Under the pieces are notes generated by a model. The model saw nothing but the letters and a program-made list of their open reading frames with translations. It made no database searches and was not told where the DNA came from. Source: Ailurus styani (taxonomy: Eukaryota; Chordata; Mammalia; Carnivora; Ailuridae). From it: a stretch of 64,000 nucleotides of DNA. The stretch spans positions 9,034,416-9,098,415 of the forward strand of contig LNAC01000003.1 in assembly GCA_002007465.1 (NCBI GenBank), in the 5' to 3' direction. Numbering within the stretch: position 1 is the stretch's first letter; the number at the start of each line of letters is the position of its first letter. Below are positions 35,805 through 46,570 of this stretch, in pieces. The position numbers and the translations under genes were made by a program.

Positions 35805-37394
35805 TAAGATCCATCCCCAAACGTTTCTTTTCATAAGACATTCTATAAATGTTAAGTCATTTAATAAGTAGGCTCTTTACTGATATTTCCTTTTTTCTCC
35901 CTAAAACTATTATTGTAGTAAGTGTAGGTACTATCATTCTCCTGTTGTTGATTGAACTCCACAACTGAATTAAATTTCTATTCACAGGTAAAGAAAGGGG
36001 GACACTGAGGGTGCAAATGTTTCAGTTAAGAAATATATTTTTTTCGTCACTTTCAATTCCTGAAAAGATGAAACAAAAATATACTTAGGTCACTGCTTGA
36101 ACCTAAGCCATGCTTCTAGGGAATTACCCAACCTCAGAGTCCTCAGTGTTATTTTAAAAACCTCAGAGTGATAATTTCTAAAAATATAATTCCTCTTAAT
36201 ATCTAGTAGAAGAAGCATATTAACCAGACTCTTAAGTGTACATCTTTAATTCTATTATAGAACATAAACAAATATAAGCTTGTCAAGAGGCATGATATAC
36301 TGTCAAACAGTACACAACATGTAATTTAATATTCATTAAATGATTAGTGAAATTTGAACACTTAGAACTGGGCCTCAGGGAGGAGCAGCTTTGAGGTATG
36401 AGGGAAGACTGAGAAATTATGTCAGCTGGTTTTGACTTAGAGAAGCTGCTCATTAAGAATATGGCGCCACTGCTTTTTCAACCCAGCGGTTTGATAAATG
36501 GAAATCTGGGTTGATTTTCTTAACAAGCCTGTTTTAATACAACTGGAATTTTAGATGCTCCACAAGTCTTCCTCTGGTAAATCCCTTATTAACAAGAAAG
36601 CTTGAACCTTTTGCTTTTACTTTCTGGGTATCTTGGTTTTGACATTATAATAAAATGTTAAACTCTTCAGTTGGATGAGAAAAGTCCTTCTAAGCCATAT
36701 TAGCTCTATTCCAGGCCTATTAAATAGAGACTCTGGATGCTTCATTTGAAGGTACCATTGATCCTTTGGCTCATCACTGGAATAGCAATTATCAGTAGAT
36801 GGCATTGCCGTTTGTAGCGGAAAAGACATCCAGCTCGGGCAGGATTCTGTTTCATTGGTTTTCATATTAGTCAGGGCTTGACAACATAGCAATGTGTTTA
36901 AAAGGTAACAATATGTATAATCATTGAATGCTGAAGTCATACTCCTCCTTATATTTATTTGAATTTCACCCATACTCTGTTTTTTAAGTATATGCATCTG
37001 TGCTTTAAGGAGGATTGGTATTGTATAAAGTTTAGTTCATTTTGTCTTATGAGAAAATTTACTTGGAAGTATAAAACTGACTACACTGAGTGTTCTCTTC
37101 ATTTTTTTTATAGTGCAATGCCCACATCTCAAGTATTATTTCATTTATGGGTTTCGATATTTTCCCCCCTCTCTCCACAGAATCTGTGATAGATTTTTAT
37201 TTTCATATAAACTAAAAAAAAAAAGATCTTTATTCTGAAGCCTTATGACCTTAATGGTAACTACAGGCATGTCAAAGTGTGATATTTAGAAATCTACCTC
37301 ATAGAGGATAGCAGATACAGAACATGAGTTACCAAAGAATTACCGTTTATAAAAAAAAAAAACTTTACCCATATAGATGTGAAGTCATATCCTG
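35805..37394. other. Intron upstream of the internal promoter, no named repeat
   Basis: Repeat-poor relative to neighbours. The 126-codon minus frame at 36617-36997 has no family similarity. Could hold regulatory sequence for the internal promoter, but no strong motif cluster was recognised. Confidence 0.35.
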
Positions 37395-37518
37395 ACCAAA
37401 GGAGGAAGTGGCAGGTCAAACTTATCTGCTATACATCATAGACGGCACAGTGCTGACAGCCTTCAGTTGTTTCTGTAACAACAGAAAGCGCACTTGCTTG
37501 GAGTAGTCTGAATTCAAA
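37395..37518 (+). promoter_or_regulatory. SAMSN1: Candidate internal promoter and 5' UTR of short SAMSN1 isoform
   Basis: This is the sequence just before the short-isoform start codon. It contains an ETS/PU.1-type core (GAGGAAGTG, 37402-37410) and, 11 bases on, a GATA-type site on the minus strand (CTTATC, 37421-37426). No TATA box is evident. There is no ATG between 37431 and 37518, so the 37519 ATG would be the first in a transcript starting near 37430-37470. A perfect 7-bp stem with an AACA loop lies at 37470-37487. An in-frame TAG at 37504-37506 closes the frame upstream. PU.1 and GATA factors control many haematopoietic genes and SAMSN1 is haematopoietic, so the motifs fit; both are short and occur by chance. 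The transcription start is inferred. Confidence 0.55.
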
Positions 37519-37575
37519 ATGCTGAAGAGAAAACCATCCAATGTTTCAGAGAAGGAGAAACATCAAAAACCAAAG
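37519..37575 (+). CDS. SAMSN1: SAMSN1 first coding exon of the short isoform (start codon, residues 1-19)
   Basis: ATG at 37519 with A at -3, followed by 19 codons starting MLKRKPSNVSEKEKHQ, then donor gtaagg at 37576. This matches the recalled start of mammalian SAMSN1 (HACS1/SLy2/NASH1), and the paralogue SASH3/SLY1 starts similarly (MLRRKPSNASEKE). The start is supported by the in-frame TAG at 37504-37506 and the lack of an upstream ATG. SAMSN1 is a cytoplasmic and nuclear adaptor with one SH3 and one SAM domain, induced in activated B cells and known as a negative regulator of B-cell activation. The basic KRK and KEKHQK stretches probably contribute to nuclear targeting. The exon ends in phase 0 immediately before the RSSSF motif of the next exon. 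A (CA)n tract begins 47 bases after the donor. Confidence 0.95.
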
Positions 37576-37621
37576 GTAAGGTAAGGTTTCATACACAAAC
37601 AAAACAAAACCATTTAAAAGA

Positions 37622-37638
37622 ACACACACACACACACA

Positions 37639-37680
<42 letters not shown>
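37622..37680 (+). repeat. (CA)n microsatellite with one T interruption
   Basis: 59 bases of CA dinucleotide, interrupted once near 37644, beginning 47 bases after the short-isoform exon donor. Likely length-polymorphic. Confidence 0.98.
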
Positions 37681-37684
<4 letters not shown>

Positions 37685-38572
37685 TCTCCTCTTGTCAGTC
37701 ATAAATCAATTCAACCCTAGGGTGAATGCCTCATGGCAAACATGAAAAATGTTGAATTACAAACTTAGGTGTTAAATAATACCTGACAATTATTGTCTCT
37801 GTAATTTTACTTTATAGTGTATATTTATCATTTACATTTGTAACTAAAATTGGAGCTCAGATCCAACTTCATGGAAATCAATTTGGTGGTCTCTGAGAGG
37901 TTGATATTATGGAATATTCATTCTTGAACACTTTTAATAACCATAAAGTTGTCAGTGTCTATTTAACTGAATGCATTTTCTCTCTCAAGTGGTCAGCTCT
38001 CATAATACTTTTAATTATGAGAAGATTGTAAAATAGAGATGTTTTGGCTACAGTATTTGCTTTTTTCATTTTTTTATTAAAATATGATAGCTTGTTGAAA
38101 AGATTATTTTTCCTACTCTTGCTTGAACTAACACTTTACAAGAGAGAGGATTTGGTTATGTTTTTAAGAAGCATCAAAACCCCTTATATTGATAGATTTA
38201 TCAAATTGATTCTGTTTGGAATGTTATGCTATTTTTTGTCTTGACAATAATTGCCACTTTAAAAAAAAGTATAGCATGAGATAACAAAGTTTAGATTCTA
38301 TTGTAGAACTCTAAATTAGTTTCATTAATAACATGAAAGAAGCTATGAAATACTGGTTTCAAAGGTTTTCTCCAATACTTATACATTTCTTGAGTTCCCT
38401 AGATAAATAACATTTTTAATCTATTTGTGAATGAACTGTAGCTGAGGTCAAATGTCTTTTTAGAGGACTGACTTATCTATTATTGGTCTTTATTTGCTTG
38501 GCACCCATTCTGAGAGAAAGGAGTTGGGAATCGATTGTGAACTTCTAAATTGATGTGACATTGAACGATAGT
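37681..38572. other. Intron, AT-rich, no feature
   Basis: No named repeat or exon. The frame at 38044-38244 is a hydrophobic chance frame from T-rich sequence. Confidence 0.4.
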
Positions 38573-38583
38573 CAATATTTTAT

Positions 38584-38770
38584 GTCTTTTTTTAAAAAAA
38601 GATTTTACTTATTTATTTGACAGAGAGAGAGATCACAAGGAGGCAGAGAGGCAGGCAGAGGGAGAGGGGGGAAGCAGGCCCCCTGCTGAACAGAGAGCCC
38701 GATGCAGACTCGATCCTAGGACCCTGAGGTTAGAAGGCAGAGGTTTAACCCACTAAGCCACCTAGGCCCC
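38584..38770 (-). mobile_element. CAN-SINE, antisense, with small internal deletion
   Basis: 'aaagattttacttatttatt', aggcaggcagaggg tract, reversed head '..taacccactaagccacctagg'. The 'atcatgacctgagccg' portion is missing. Flanks caatattttat at 38573-38583 and 38771-38781 form an exact 11-bp duplication. Confidence 0.93.
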
Positions 38771-38781
38771 CAATATTTTAT

Positions 38782-40566
38782 AAGTCTTTGCAAGTTACTA
38801 TACAACTTGTCTGAAGGGAACTAAAAAATAAAGGATTTCCACTCTTTAAAAACTAAGTCAAACATCTTTAGTTAAAAATACAACTGGATAATGTATCATG
38901 ATTTCTGTCTTTTTCCCTAATATAATAAAAACTCACAGCAATGTTCCTCAAAAAGAAAAAAATTCCACTATAATGTCCAAAGCATCACTTTTATACTTAA
39001 GATTAATTTTATATTTTATATAGAATTTTATTAATTTTATATAGAATTTATATAGAATTTACCAATTAAATGTAACTAATATTGAGTTGACAATAGGAAG
39101 TTTTAGGAAGATCGTAAAAGTTAATCTGAAACAGAGGTTTTCCCTTAAGTACTTAAAATCTGAAGTGAAAGTATCTCACAAGGACTGCACTGTGTAGTGA
39201 GTTACTGTCATATTTATGTCATTGAACTATTTTCAAAATAATACTTTAGTCTATCATCATCATTTGCCTTAATTGCAGGAACCATTGAAAGATAAGTGGA
39301 ATATTATTCATCTTATTGACTTCTTTATTCCCTTAAATAAAAATATATTTGAGAACATCTATCTGGGAATAAAATGCATCACAGAGAAGAGTCACACTGG
39401 AAACATATTAACTTTTGTTGTGAGTGAAGTCCCATTTTCTTTAGATAAGTGGTTTCATTCTATAAGAATTTGAAGAAATAATGTGAATGGATATGTACAA
39501 GTGTGTTTTTTGTATATTCCAGGTCCACTAAGGCCTTTCCTTTTATATTGAGGTAATATTTTTCTAATTATTATAATTACGTCTTAGAAACAAATCCTCT
39601 TCAATTCACATTTATTTATTTTATTGCGTCATTTTCTTTGTGAATTTTATGGAAAAACAGCAGAATCCCTAAAGATGAAAAAGCTGGGTTTCATGATGAT
39701 CCCTGCAAATAAATGGCTAGTAGAATGAAGAGTGCAAATTCCTTCATCTACTGGAAGGGATCATATGGCCTGTGTCTAGAAAGGTAGAATAGAACCATCA
39801 AGAAATCAGCCTGAAATATAGGGAATAACACAGTCTATGCTGATTAACTATGGGGCAAAAAAGTAATTCACATCTCCTGACCCAGAAAGACATACTCCTT
39901 GCACTGTACTCTTTCAGAATGTCTGAGAGATATTTTCTTGCCTTTTATTGTGAATGCTACAGTAGGTAAAGAGCAACAGCATTCAAAATGAGGGAACCAT
40001 TACTGACTCATCTAGTTGGTGTTAACTCCTGTGCTAATTATAGATCAGGTGACCTAGTACCCAATTCCAAAGGTGAATGCATATTATACCTAATGTCACC
40101 TCAGATAAAAATTATGGAACTGTCCATTTGAAAAGGAAATCGATGGAGAAGGATTTTGTTATGAGTATTTTTAAGTAGGAGCTTCAATTGTGAGAAAGTT
40201 CAAAACATTCATGGATATAAAATACAGCAATAGACTTCATGATTTATACAAAATGATTTATATACAAAATGATTTATTATTTTCTTAAATTCAGAAGGCT
40301 TATCAATAGACATGTCCACAACTCAAAAAAATAATGAAAACACATGTTAAAATAAAGTTTTACAATTTTTAACCTTATCATTAACATGTCATAAATAGGA
40401 CCAATAGTATTCACATCTGTTATAAGGGGTTTGTAGCGTAGGTTAAGGGAGTGAGACCAGAGATATTCTATAAGGGAAACTGGGAGGGCCTTGGGAATTA
40501 TTCCCAACAAACCCCACTATGTATACTGGAATGTTAATAAGTTCCAATAAGTTTAATCTGTGTCTC
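38782..40566. other. Intron, AT-rich, short local duplications
   Basis: Local repeats include 'ttttatatagaattt' near 39010-39060 and 'tacaaaatgatttat' near 40246-40278. No gene; frames at 39273-39473 and 40277-40510 are unsupported. Confidence 0.4.
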
Positions 40567-40582
40567 AGAACTCTCTATGGTG

Positions 40583-40781
40583 GGGGCGCCTGGGTGGCTC
40601 AGTGGGTTAAAGCCTCTGCCTTCGGCTCAGGTCATGATCCCAGGGTCCTGGGATCAAGCCCCGCATAGGGCTCTCTGCTCAGTGGGGAGCCTACTTCCTC
40701 CTCTCTCTCTGCCTGCCTCTCTGCCTGCTTGTGATCTCTCTCTGTGTCAAATAAATAAATAAAATCTTAAAAAAAAAAAAA
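40583..40781 (+). mobile_element. Very young CAN-SINE, sense
   Basis: Near-consensus 'ggcgcctgggtggctcagtg', 'ggttaaagcctctgccttcg', CT tract, (AAAT)n and a 14-A tail. Exact 16-bp duplication agaactctctatggtg at 40567-40582 and 40782-40797. Its frame 40577-40762 is non-genic SINE text. Confidence 0.98.
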
Positions 40782-41156
40782 AGAACTCTCTATGGTGTAT
40801 ATAGGTAAATTCCAAATTAATAAAGAAATTTGATGAATAGTTGCTAAGTATTCTAAACTTAGATTAATCACTCAAAAATAGCCTTGCTTAACATACATGC
40901 AACGTTCAGTACTTTGGTTTTTGAAGTTTGTTTTTGGCCTTCTCATCACTAATGCCTACTACTGATAGTGATTTTTAAAAATTTTAAGCGTATCTAGGAT
41001 TTGGATTTGATAAGATGTGATCTGATTACACTCTATAAATGCTTAAAGTATAGAACATGATTGTCCATGACTGTTTTTCCAGGTGAAATGTTTTATTTTA
41101 TTTTTCTATATTTATTGTGAGCTTTTTGTACACTAGTTTATTTAATATTATATTTC

Positions 41157-41341
41157 TTTTTTCCCAAGATTTTACTTATTTATTTGAGAGAGAGAGAGAG
41201 AGCACGAGCAGGGGAGAGGCAGCGGGAGAAGCAGACTCCCCTCTGAGCAGGGAACCCAATGCCGGGTTTTATTCCAGGACCCTGAGGTCATGGCCTGAGC
41301 CGAAGGCAGATGCTTAACCTACTGAGCCACCGAGGTTCCCC
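41157..41341 (-). mobile_element. CAN-SINE, antisense
   Basis: 'aagattttacttatttattt', (GA)n, then reversed tRNA-like head 'actgagccaccgaggttcccc'. Lacks the gaggcaggcag tract of the young copies, so an older subtype. Flanks taatatt-like, weak. Confidence 0.9.
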
Positions 41342-42953
41342 TAATATTTAATATTGCTAACAACTCTGTGAATCACTCTTACATAGCTGCATAGATGAGA
41401 AGGCATAGAGAAGATTAATTAACTTGAGCAGAGATAGATGAAAAATAAAACTGTGTGATGGGAAATACATATGTCAATTTCCAGTACTCTTGTTCTTAAT
41501 TATTATGCTGCCATTACTAGCATAGGAACTGTAGATATGACTCCTATTTCTATCTTAATTACCAAATATTTTTATGGAAACCAGGAAGAACATATGTTTA
41601 AGAGCCTCCATAAGGTGAAAAGGAATTTAGAAGTCCTCCATTCCTGTCTCTGATTAGATAGAATTCCACCAACAAAATCCCTTCAGGTGTCCACTCAAGC
41701 TTCAAAACTTAAAAATGTAAAACAACAACTTTTAAAATATTCTAATGTTCAAATTGTCAAAAAAATCATGACCTAATATTGCGATTAAGTATAACCACAA
41801 ATCTCCCCCTGCCCCTAGCGTACCACCTTCAGTGTAGTAAGCCCCTAACAAACGTGTGGAGTGAATGGAGTTTCTTACATCTACTCTATGTATCCTGGTT
41901 CAAGTATGGATACCCATTAGCGCAGTGCGCTTTCATTTCCCTTGGTACTAAGTCTGTTAGTGTGTCCGTAAGAAAGTTTATATGTATGTGTATAAATGCA
42001 ACTGTAATTCATTTTCAAGTTTTATTTTAACGACTCCAACATAGCAAATGTTGTACAAGAATCTCTGGAGAGGCTGACCTTTACATAACCATAGACCTTT
42101 TTTCCAGGTCAGGGAGTATGGTAGAAACTTCAAAAATAGAAAAGGAATAGATAAATGAAACTTTGCAACTGTAATTAGAACAACGTGGCCTTTATTCGGC
42201 TGGGATTAATGATCTGTATTAATAAATTTTAACAGGATTTTTTTTTCAAATAAAGGAGATTCAAATACCACTGTTATTTTAAAGGGAAACACTGGAATAA
42301 CGGCAGTTCTGGAAATAGCTTTTTTTCTTTTACCATATTTTTAAATCTAAAGTACATACTAAATGAGACACCATTAGTGTCACAGATGCTAATTTTCACT
42401 AGCAATGACTGAAGTGGCATTCTTTCCCATTTGCATTTGATCCTAGCAATGATGAGAGGTGATGAGTTGATTATGAGCTGTTTTCACTGCACTGCCCGCT
42501 GTGCAAATTTATGCTCCTAGACAAGGATGACACATAGTTGTGGCATTAAAGAGTTTTCTCCATTGCTTTTCTTATCAGGACTGCTGAGATACATTTTAAC
42601 TCTTACCTAGCCAGGTGTAAGAAAAGGGAAGAAATGTTTACTTGTACAGGTGCTTACTTTAGGCCAGGCACTTACACAAGGGGTTTATGGCATTGTCCGT
42701 CCAATTTATAGGAAAGAAAGCAGTCCTGTAGATGTGAAATATTGTCCTCAAGGTGTCATAGCTAGTAAAAATATATATATATTCAAGATTATAGAGGACA
42801 GCTTTTCTTCTTCTAAACCTGTGGATTTCCCCCCATTACTTCTTTTTGCTTCTTCATCTGGTGTGTAATTTGGGGCTTTAATTTAGATAAATTCAGTTGA
42901 ATGTTTTGGCTTTACAAACAAAGTTATCCCAAATAAGATATATGATATACAAT
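41342..42953. other. Intron, nothing recognised
   Basis: Unassigned sequence. A weak MIR-like phrase ('ggtgcttactttaggccagg...ggtgtcatagctagtaaaa') lies near 42645-42770. Confidence 0.4.
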
Positions 42954-42968
42954 GAAAGAAATACTTTA

Positions 42969-43168
42969 TTTTTTTTAAAGATTTATTTATTCATTTGACA
43001 CAGAGAGAGAGATTACAAGCAGGCAGAGAGGCAGGCAGAGAGAGGAGAGAGGAGGAAGCAGGCTCCCTGCTGAGCAGAAAGCCCGATATGGGCCTCGATC
43101 CCAGGACCCTGGGATCATGACCTGAGCCAAAGGCAGCGGCTTTAACCCACTGAGCCACCCAAGCACCT
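42969..43168 (-). mobile_element. Young CAN-SINE, antisense
   Basis: 'ttttttttaaagatttattt', aggcaggcagagag tract, reversed head ending 'gagccacccaagcacct'. Exact 15-bp duplication gaaagaaatacttta at 42954-42968 and 43169-43183. Confidence 0.96.
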
Positions 43169-43584
43169 GAAAGAAATACTTTAAATTCACTTTTTCCATT
43201 TAAAAAATGATGACTGTAAATAAATGTTTATTTTTACCTTTGGTTAATACTCCTCTCCACACCCAAAAAAATCTCCCAAAAGGTTCTCTTCATTTATGTA
43301 TTTAGTTAGTATTTATGTTACCTTTGTTTTCCAAGAAATAGTTAAAAGATCCAAAACTAAAGCAAAACAAGTCAGGAGAGAACAGAGTATAGATTATGTT
43401 CAAAGTTATCCCAGGGCCACCAAGGTCAAGTTGAACATGGGTCTCAGTGCCTGCTGCTCATACAGACCAGCAGCTCTGACATTTTGGGAGTCAGTGACAA
43501 GTACTGACTCTCTGGTCTCCCCCAAACATATTAAATCAGAATATATATTGTAACAAGATACCTATGAGTAGGAGATGTTTACAT

Positions 43585-43725
43585 CAATGGTTCTCAACCT
43601 AGGTTGCACATTTAAATCACTGAAGAACTTTAAGAAATACTAATGATTGGATTCCATCTTCAGATATTTTGATTACTTAATACAGAATGTGCCTGAGCAT
43701 CAAGAATTTTTAGTTACCCAATCTG
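43585..43725 (+). mobile_element. MER5-type hAT DNA transposon fragment
   Basis: 'caatggttctcaacctaggt...aaatcactgaagaactttaa...tgattggattcc...' matches the MER5A left part. The right arm is not evident. Confidence 0.6.
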
Positions 43726-43774
43726 GAAACATTTTTTCTATTAATCTTTTCAAAAATCTTAAAAGGTAATTGAC

Positions 43775-44420
43775 TAATTCATTTATTCATTCCTTCTTTC
43801 CTGCCTTCATTCATTCTTTAATACAACAAATATCTCTTGAGTGCTGACTATAGACAACATAGACCATACGCTGGGAATGCAGTGGTGAATAAAACAAAGA
43901 TCCCTGCCTTCGTAGAACTGACATTTACTGGGGATGACACACAACAAGCAAGATAAATATGATAAATATATCGTATGCTGAGTAATGATAAGTGCTGAAA
44001 AGGGAAGGACTACAAGGCATCAGGAAAGATTTGGTGAGAATGGGACATTTGAAAAAGGACCAGAAGGAAATGAAAGAGCTGCCCACGAGTTTGACTGATG
44101 AAATAATATTCCAGGCAGAAGGGAGAGGAAGTCCAAAAGCCTTGAGACAGGAGTGTCTCTAGTGTGTCTGAGAAACAGTGGAACACAGTGCACAAGGGGA
44201 AGAGTATCCCCAAACAGCAGGATCACAGAGGGCTTCTAGGTCATTATAAGGATTTGGGCTAATATTGAAAATGTTTGAGAAAAGAAGGATCTGGGTTACA
44301 TGTTAGTGGGCTTATTCTGTCTTTTGGTTTTCAAATACACTGAGAGGACTTAGAAAATAGGGAGAAGAGACCAGTTAGGAGGCCTATACAGAAACTAGGC
44401 AAGAGATGGTAGTGGTTCAC
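43775..44420 (+). repeat. Ancient mammal-wide repeat (long, unassigned family)
   Basis: Clear order of landmarks: 'atacaacaaatatctcttga', 'ctgggaatgcagtggtgaat', 'tccctgccttcgtagaactg', 'gataagtgctgaaaaggg', 'gggacatttgaaaaaggacc', 'atattccaggcagaaggg', 'ccaaaagccttgagacagg', 'gaccagttaggaggccta'. I recognise the consensus but cannot name its class with certainty. Confidence 0.65.
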
Positions 44421-45515
44421 ACAAGGGGAGTGGCAGGGTGGATGTTGAGAAGATGATGCATTTGGGATCTATTTGTACATATTGAATCCAGTTGAATATG
44501 TACAGGAAACTTAACCACATCACCTGTGCTGAAAAGATGGTGAATGGAAAGGCTGCCACTGCCCTACACTGTTCTTGCTTCTAATATTGGTGCCCACATT
44601 CCCAGGAGAAATGCCTATATTTGTCACAGCCACCAGAAATTCACCCCAAAATTCACATGTCACTTCCCCAAATTTTCTGCACTTTCTCCAAACTACGATT
44701 TTTGTTGAACTTAATTCTCATTTCTAGTGCACCTCAAATCAGAAGAGATGAACAAATAATTTGATCATTTCATCATGTTTAATTGTTGGAAAGAGTTAAA
44801 TAAATTTAGCCTTGAAAACTTTTCTCCAAACAAAGTGCTACTTCATTCTAGCCTTCCCATTTATAGAATATGAATCTGTACTCAAGTTGTATTGCAAGCA
44901 AGTAGCCAAAAAAGTAGGGCCAAATGGGTTGGCTAAACTTGAAAAAAACCAGTGTCCACCCAGCATACAGAAAGTTCAGAAGACAAATGGCTGAGAGAAT
45001 GACAAAAGTGTAGCCTCCCTTTCTTTGGAAATTTGGATATTATATCCTATGGGTATCAAGTCACTACTTTGACTACCAATGAACTGGATTTGTTAAAAAT
45101 CAATTTAATGAGACACATCTGTTTAATCTTTCCTTGCCTTGCTTTGGAGACAAATGGCTTCATTATCCCTAAAGATTGTGTTTTTTTTCTAATGGAATTA
45201 ACTCCACACTCTACATAGCCAAGTTTCCAAATTTAGCATTACCAAACTGATCCATTTCTCTTCCCTTCTAGTGTTAAGGATTTAGGTGAACTTTTAGAAA
45301 CAAGACATTCATAATTAGCTTCTTAGCAGAGAACAAAAATCTCCTACATTAAGAATTGATTAATAAGAATAGAAGAGGTTTTTAAGCTGTCTCTAGTGGT
45401 AGACGAAGTGATTCTTCCAGACACAGAGAGAGCCGTTTGTCAGCACAGCTGGCTGTGTCTCCTTTCTCTCCCCACGTGATGGGCCTTAGAAGTTTTCACC
45501 TCACCAGTAGGAGTT
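44421..45515. other. Intron, nothing recognised
   Basis: Unassigned. Frames at 44812-44994 and 45033-45218 have no known family. Confidence 0.4.
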
Positions 45516-45950
45516 TGCTAGAGCTGCCATAACAAAATACGATGGGTGGGAGGCTTGAAAAACAGAAATGTATTGGCTCACAAACTGGAGGTTGGAAGTC
45601 CAAGATTAGGGTGTCTGCGGGGTTGTTTTCCTCTGTGGGTCATGAGGGAAGGATCTGTTCCAGGCCTCTCTCAGTGGCTTAGAGATGGCCACCCATTACT
45701 CCTCTTCACTTGATCATTCCTCTGGCCATGTACACTGCTGGTAGACGTCTCTCTTTATGCGTTCAAATCTCATCTTCTTATAAGGACGCTGGTAGGATTG
45801 CATTAGGGCCTATATTAACACCCCCATTTTAACATAGTCACCTCTTTATAGGCCCCATCTCCAAATACAGTCATATTCTGAGGTACTAGGAATCGGGTCT
45901 TGAACATACGAATTTTGGGAAAATCAAAATTCATTTCATAACACAGTCCA
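45516..45950 (-). repeat. MLT1-type (ERVL-MaLR) LTR relic, antisense
   Basis: 'gctagagctgccataacaaa', 'aaactggaggttggaagtcc', 'cttataaggacgctggtagg', 'ccccatctccaaatacagtc', 'attctgaggtactagg', end 'tcatttcataacac'. A solitary LTR with no viral coding sequence. Confidence 0.75.
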
Positions 45951-45999
45951 TGAAGTTTTACTAACTGAAATTGAGGATTTGATTTTCGTCTACTTCCTT

Positions 46000-46200
46000 C
46001 CTTCCAATTACCCTAGATCCCTCTTCATTTCCAGTTAACCAGTCTCCTTACTCAGCTAGCCCTACTGAACTCACTACAGTGGCTCCCTTTTACCCATGTT
46101 GTCCAGTCTTTTTCCTTGTTCTTTCCTTCCATCCAAGCTTACCTCTGCTACATTCCACGAGGCCTCTATTAAGAATTGTTTGAAAATTAATAAAAGTAAA
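46000..46200 (+). repeat. L2-type LINE fragment
   Basis: Weak L2-like wording ('ccagtctccttactcagct...agtggctcccttttaccc...cttccatccaagc'). Confidence 0.4.
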
Positions 46201-46319
46201 CCATCCGCTCTGTCCCCTTGGCCAGTGGCTTTCTGGCTGCAGATTAAAATCACCTGTCTAGGTAGGGACTGTTAAACCCTCAACAAAGCCTCCACCAACT
46301 AGCCCAAGGTAATGTCTTA

Positions 46320-46570
46320 GAGGTCATTATGGCAGAGCAGTCGGAAACATGAACTAAAGTCACACAGACTTAGTTTTGAGGTCCTATTTTGATATTTCCT
46401 CACCAGGGGACATTGAACATTTTATTAAACCCCTTTTGAGTCTCAGTGTGCTTATCTGAAGAAGGGGTGTACTAAAGCATGCCATGTAGGACTGATGTGA
46501 GGATTCAGCTAATTACCATATGGAAATTTTCTAGCACATAGTACATGGTCCATTAATAATCTCACTTTCT
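46320..46570 (+). repeat. MIR SINE
   Basis: 'tggcagagcagtcggaaaca...gggacattgaacattttatt...gagtctcagtgtgcttatct...gtgaggattcagctaattac...gcacatagtacatgg' in MIR order. Confidence 0.7.

Noticed and set aside
36617..36997. 126-codon minus-strand open frame
   Set aside because: No recognisable domain or homologue and no supporting signals.
40577..40762. Frames with a repeated WLSGLKPLPSAQVM peptide, also at 9251-9469, 35603-35785 and 42987-43199 on the minus strand
   Set aside because: The shared peptide is translation of the CAN-SINE head, not a gene family.
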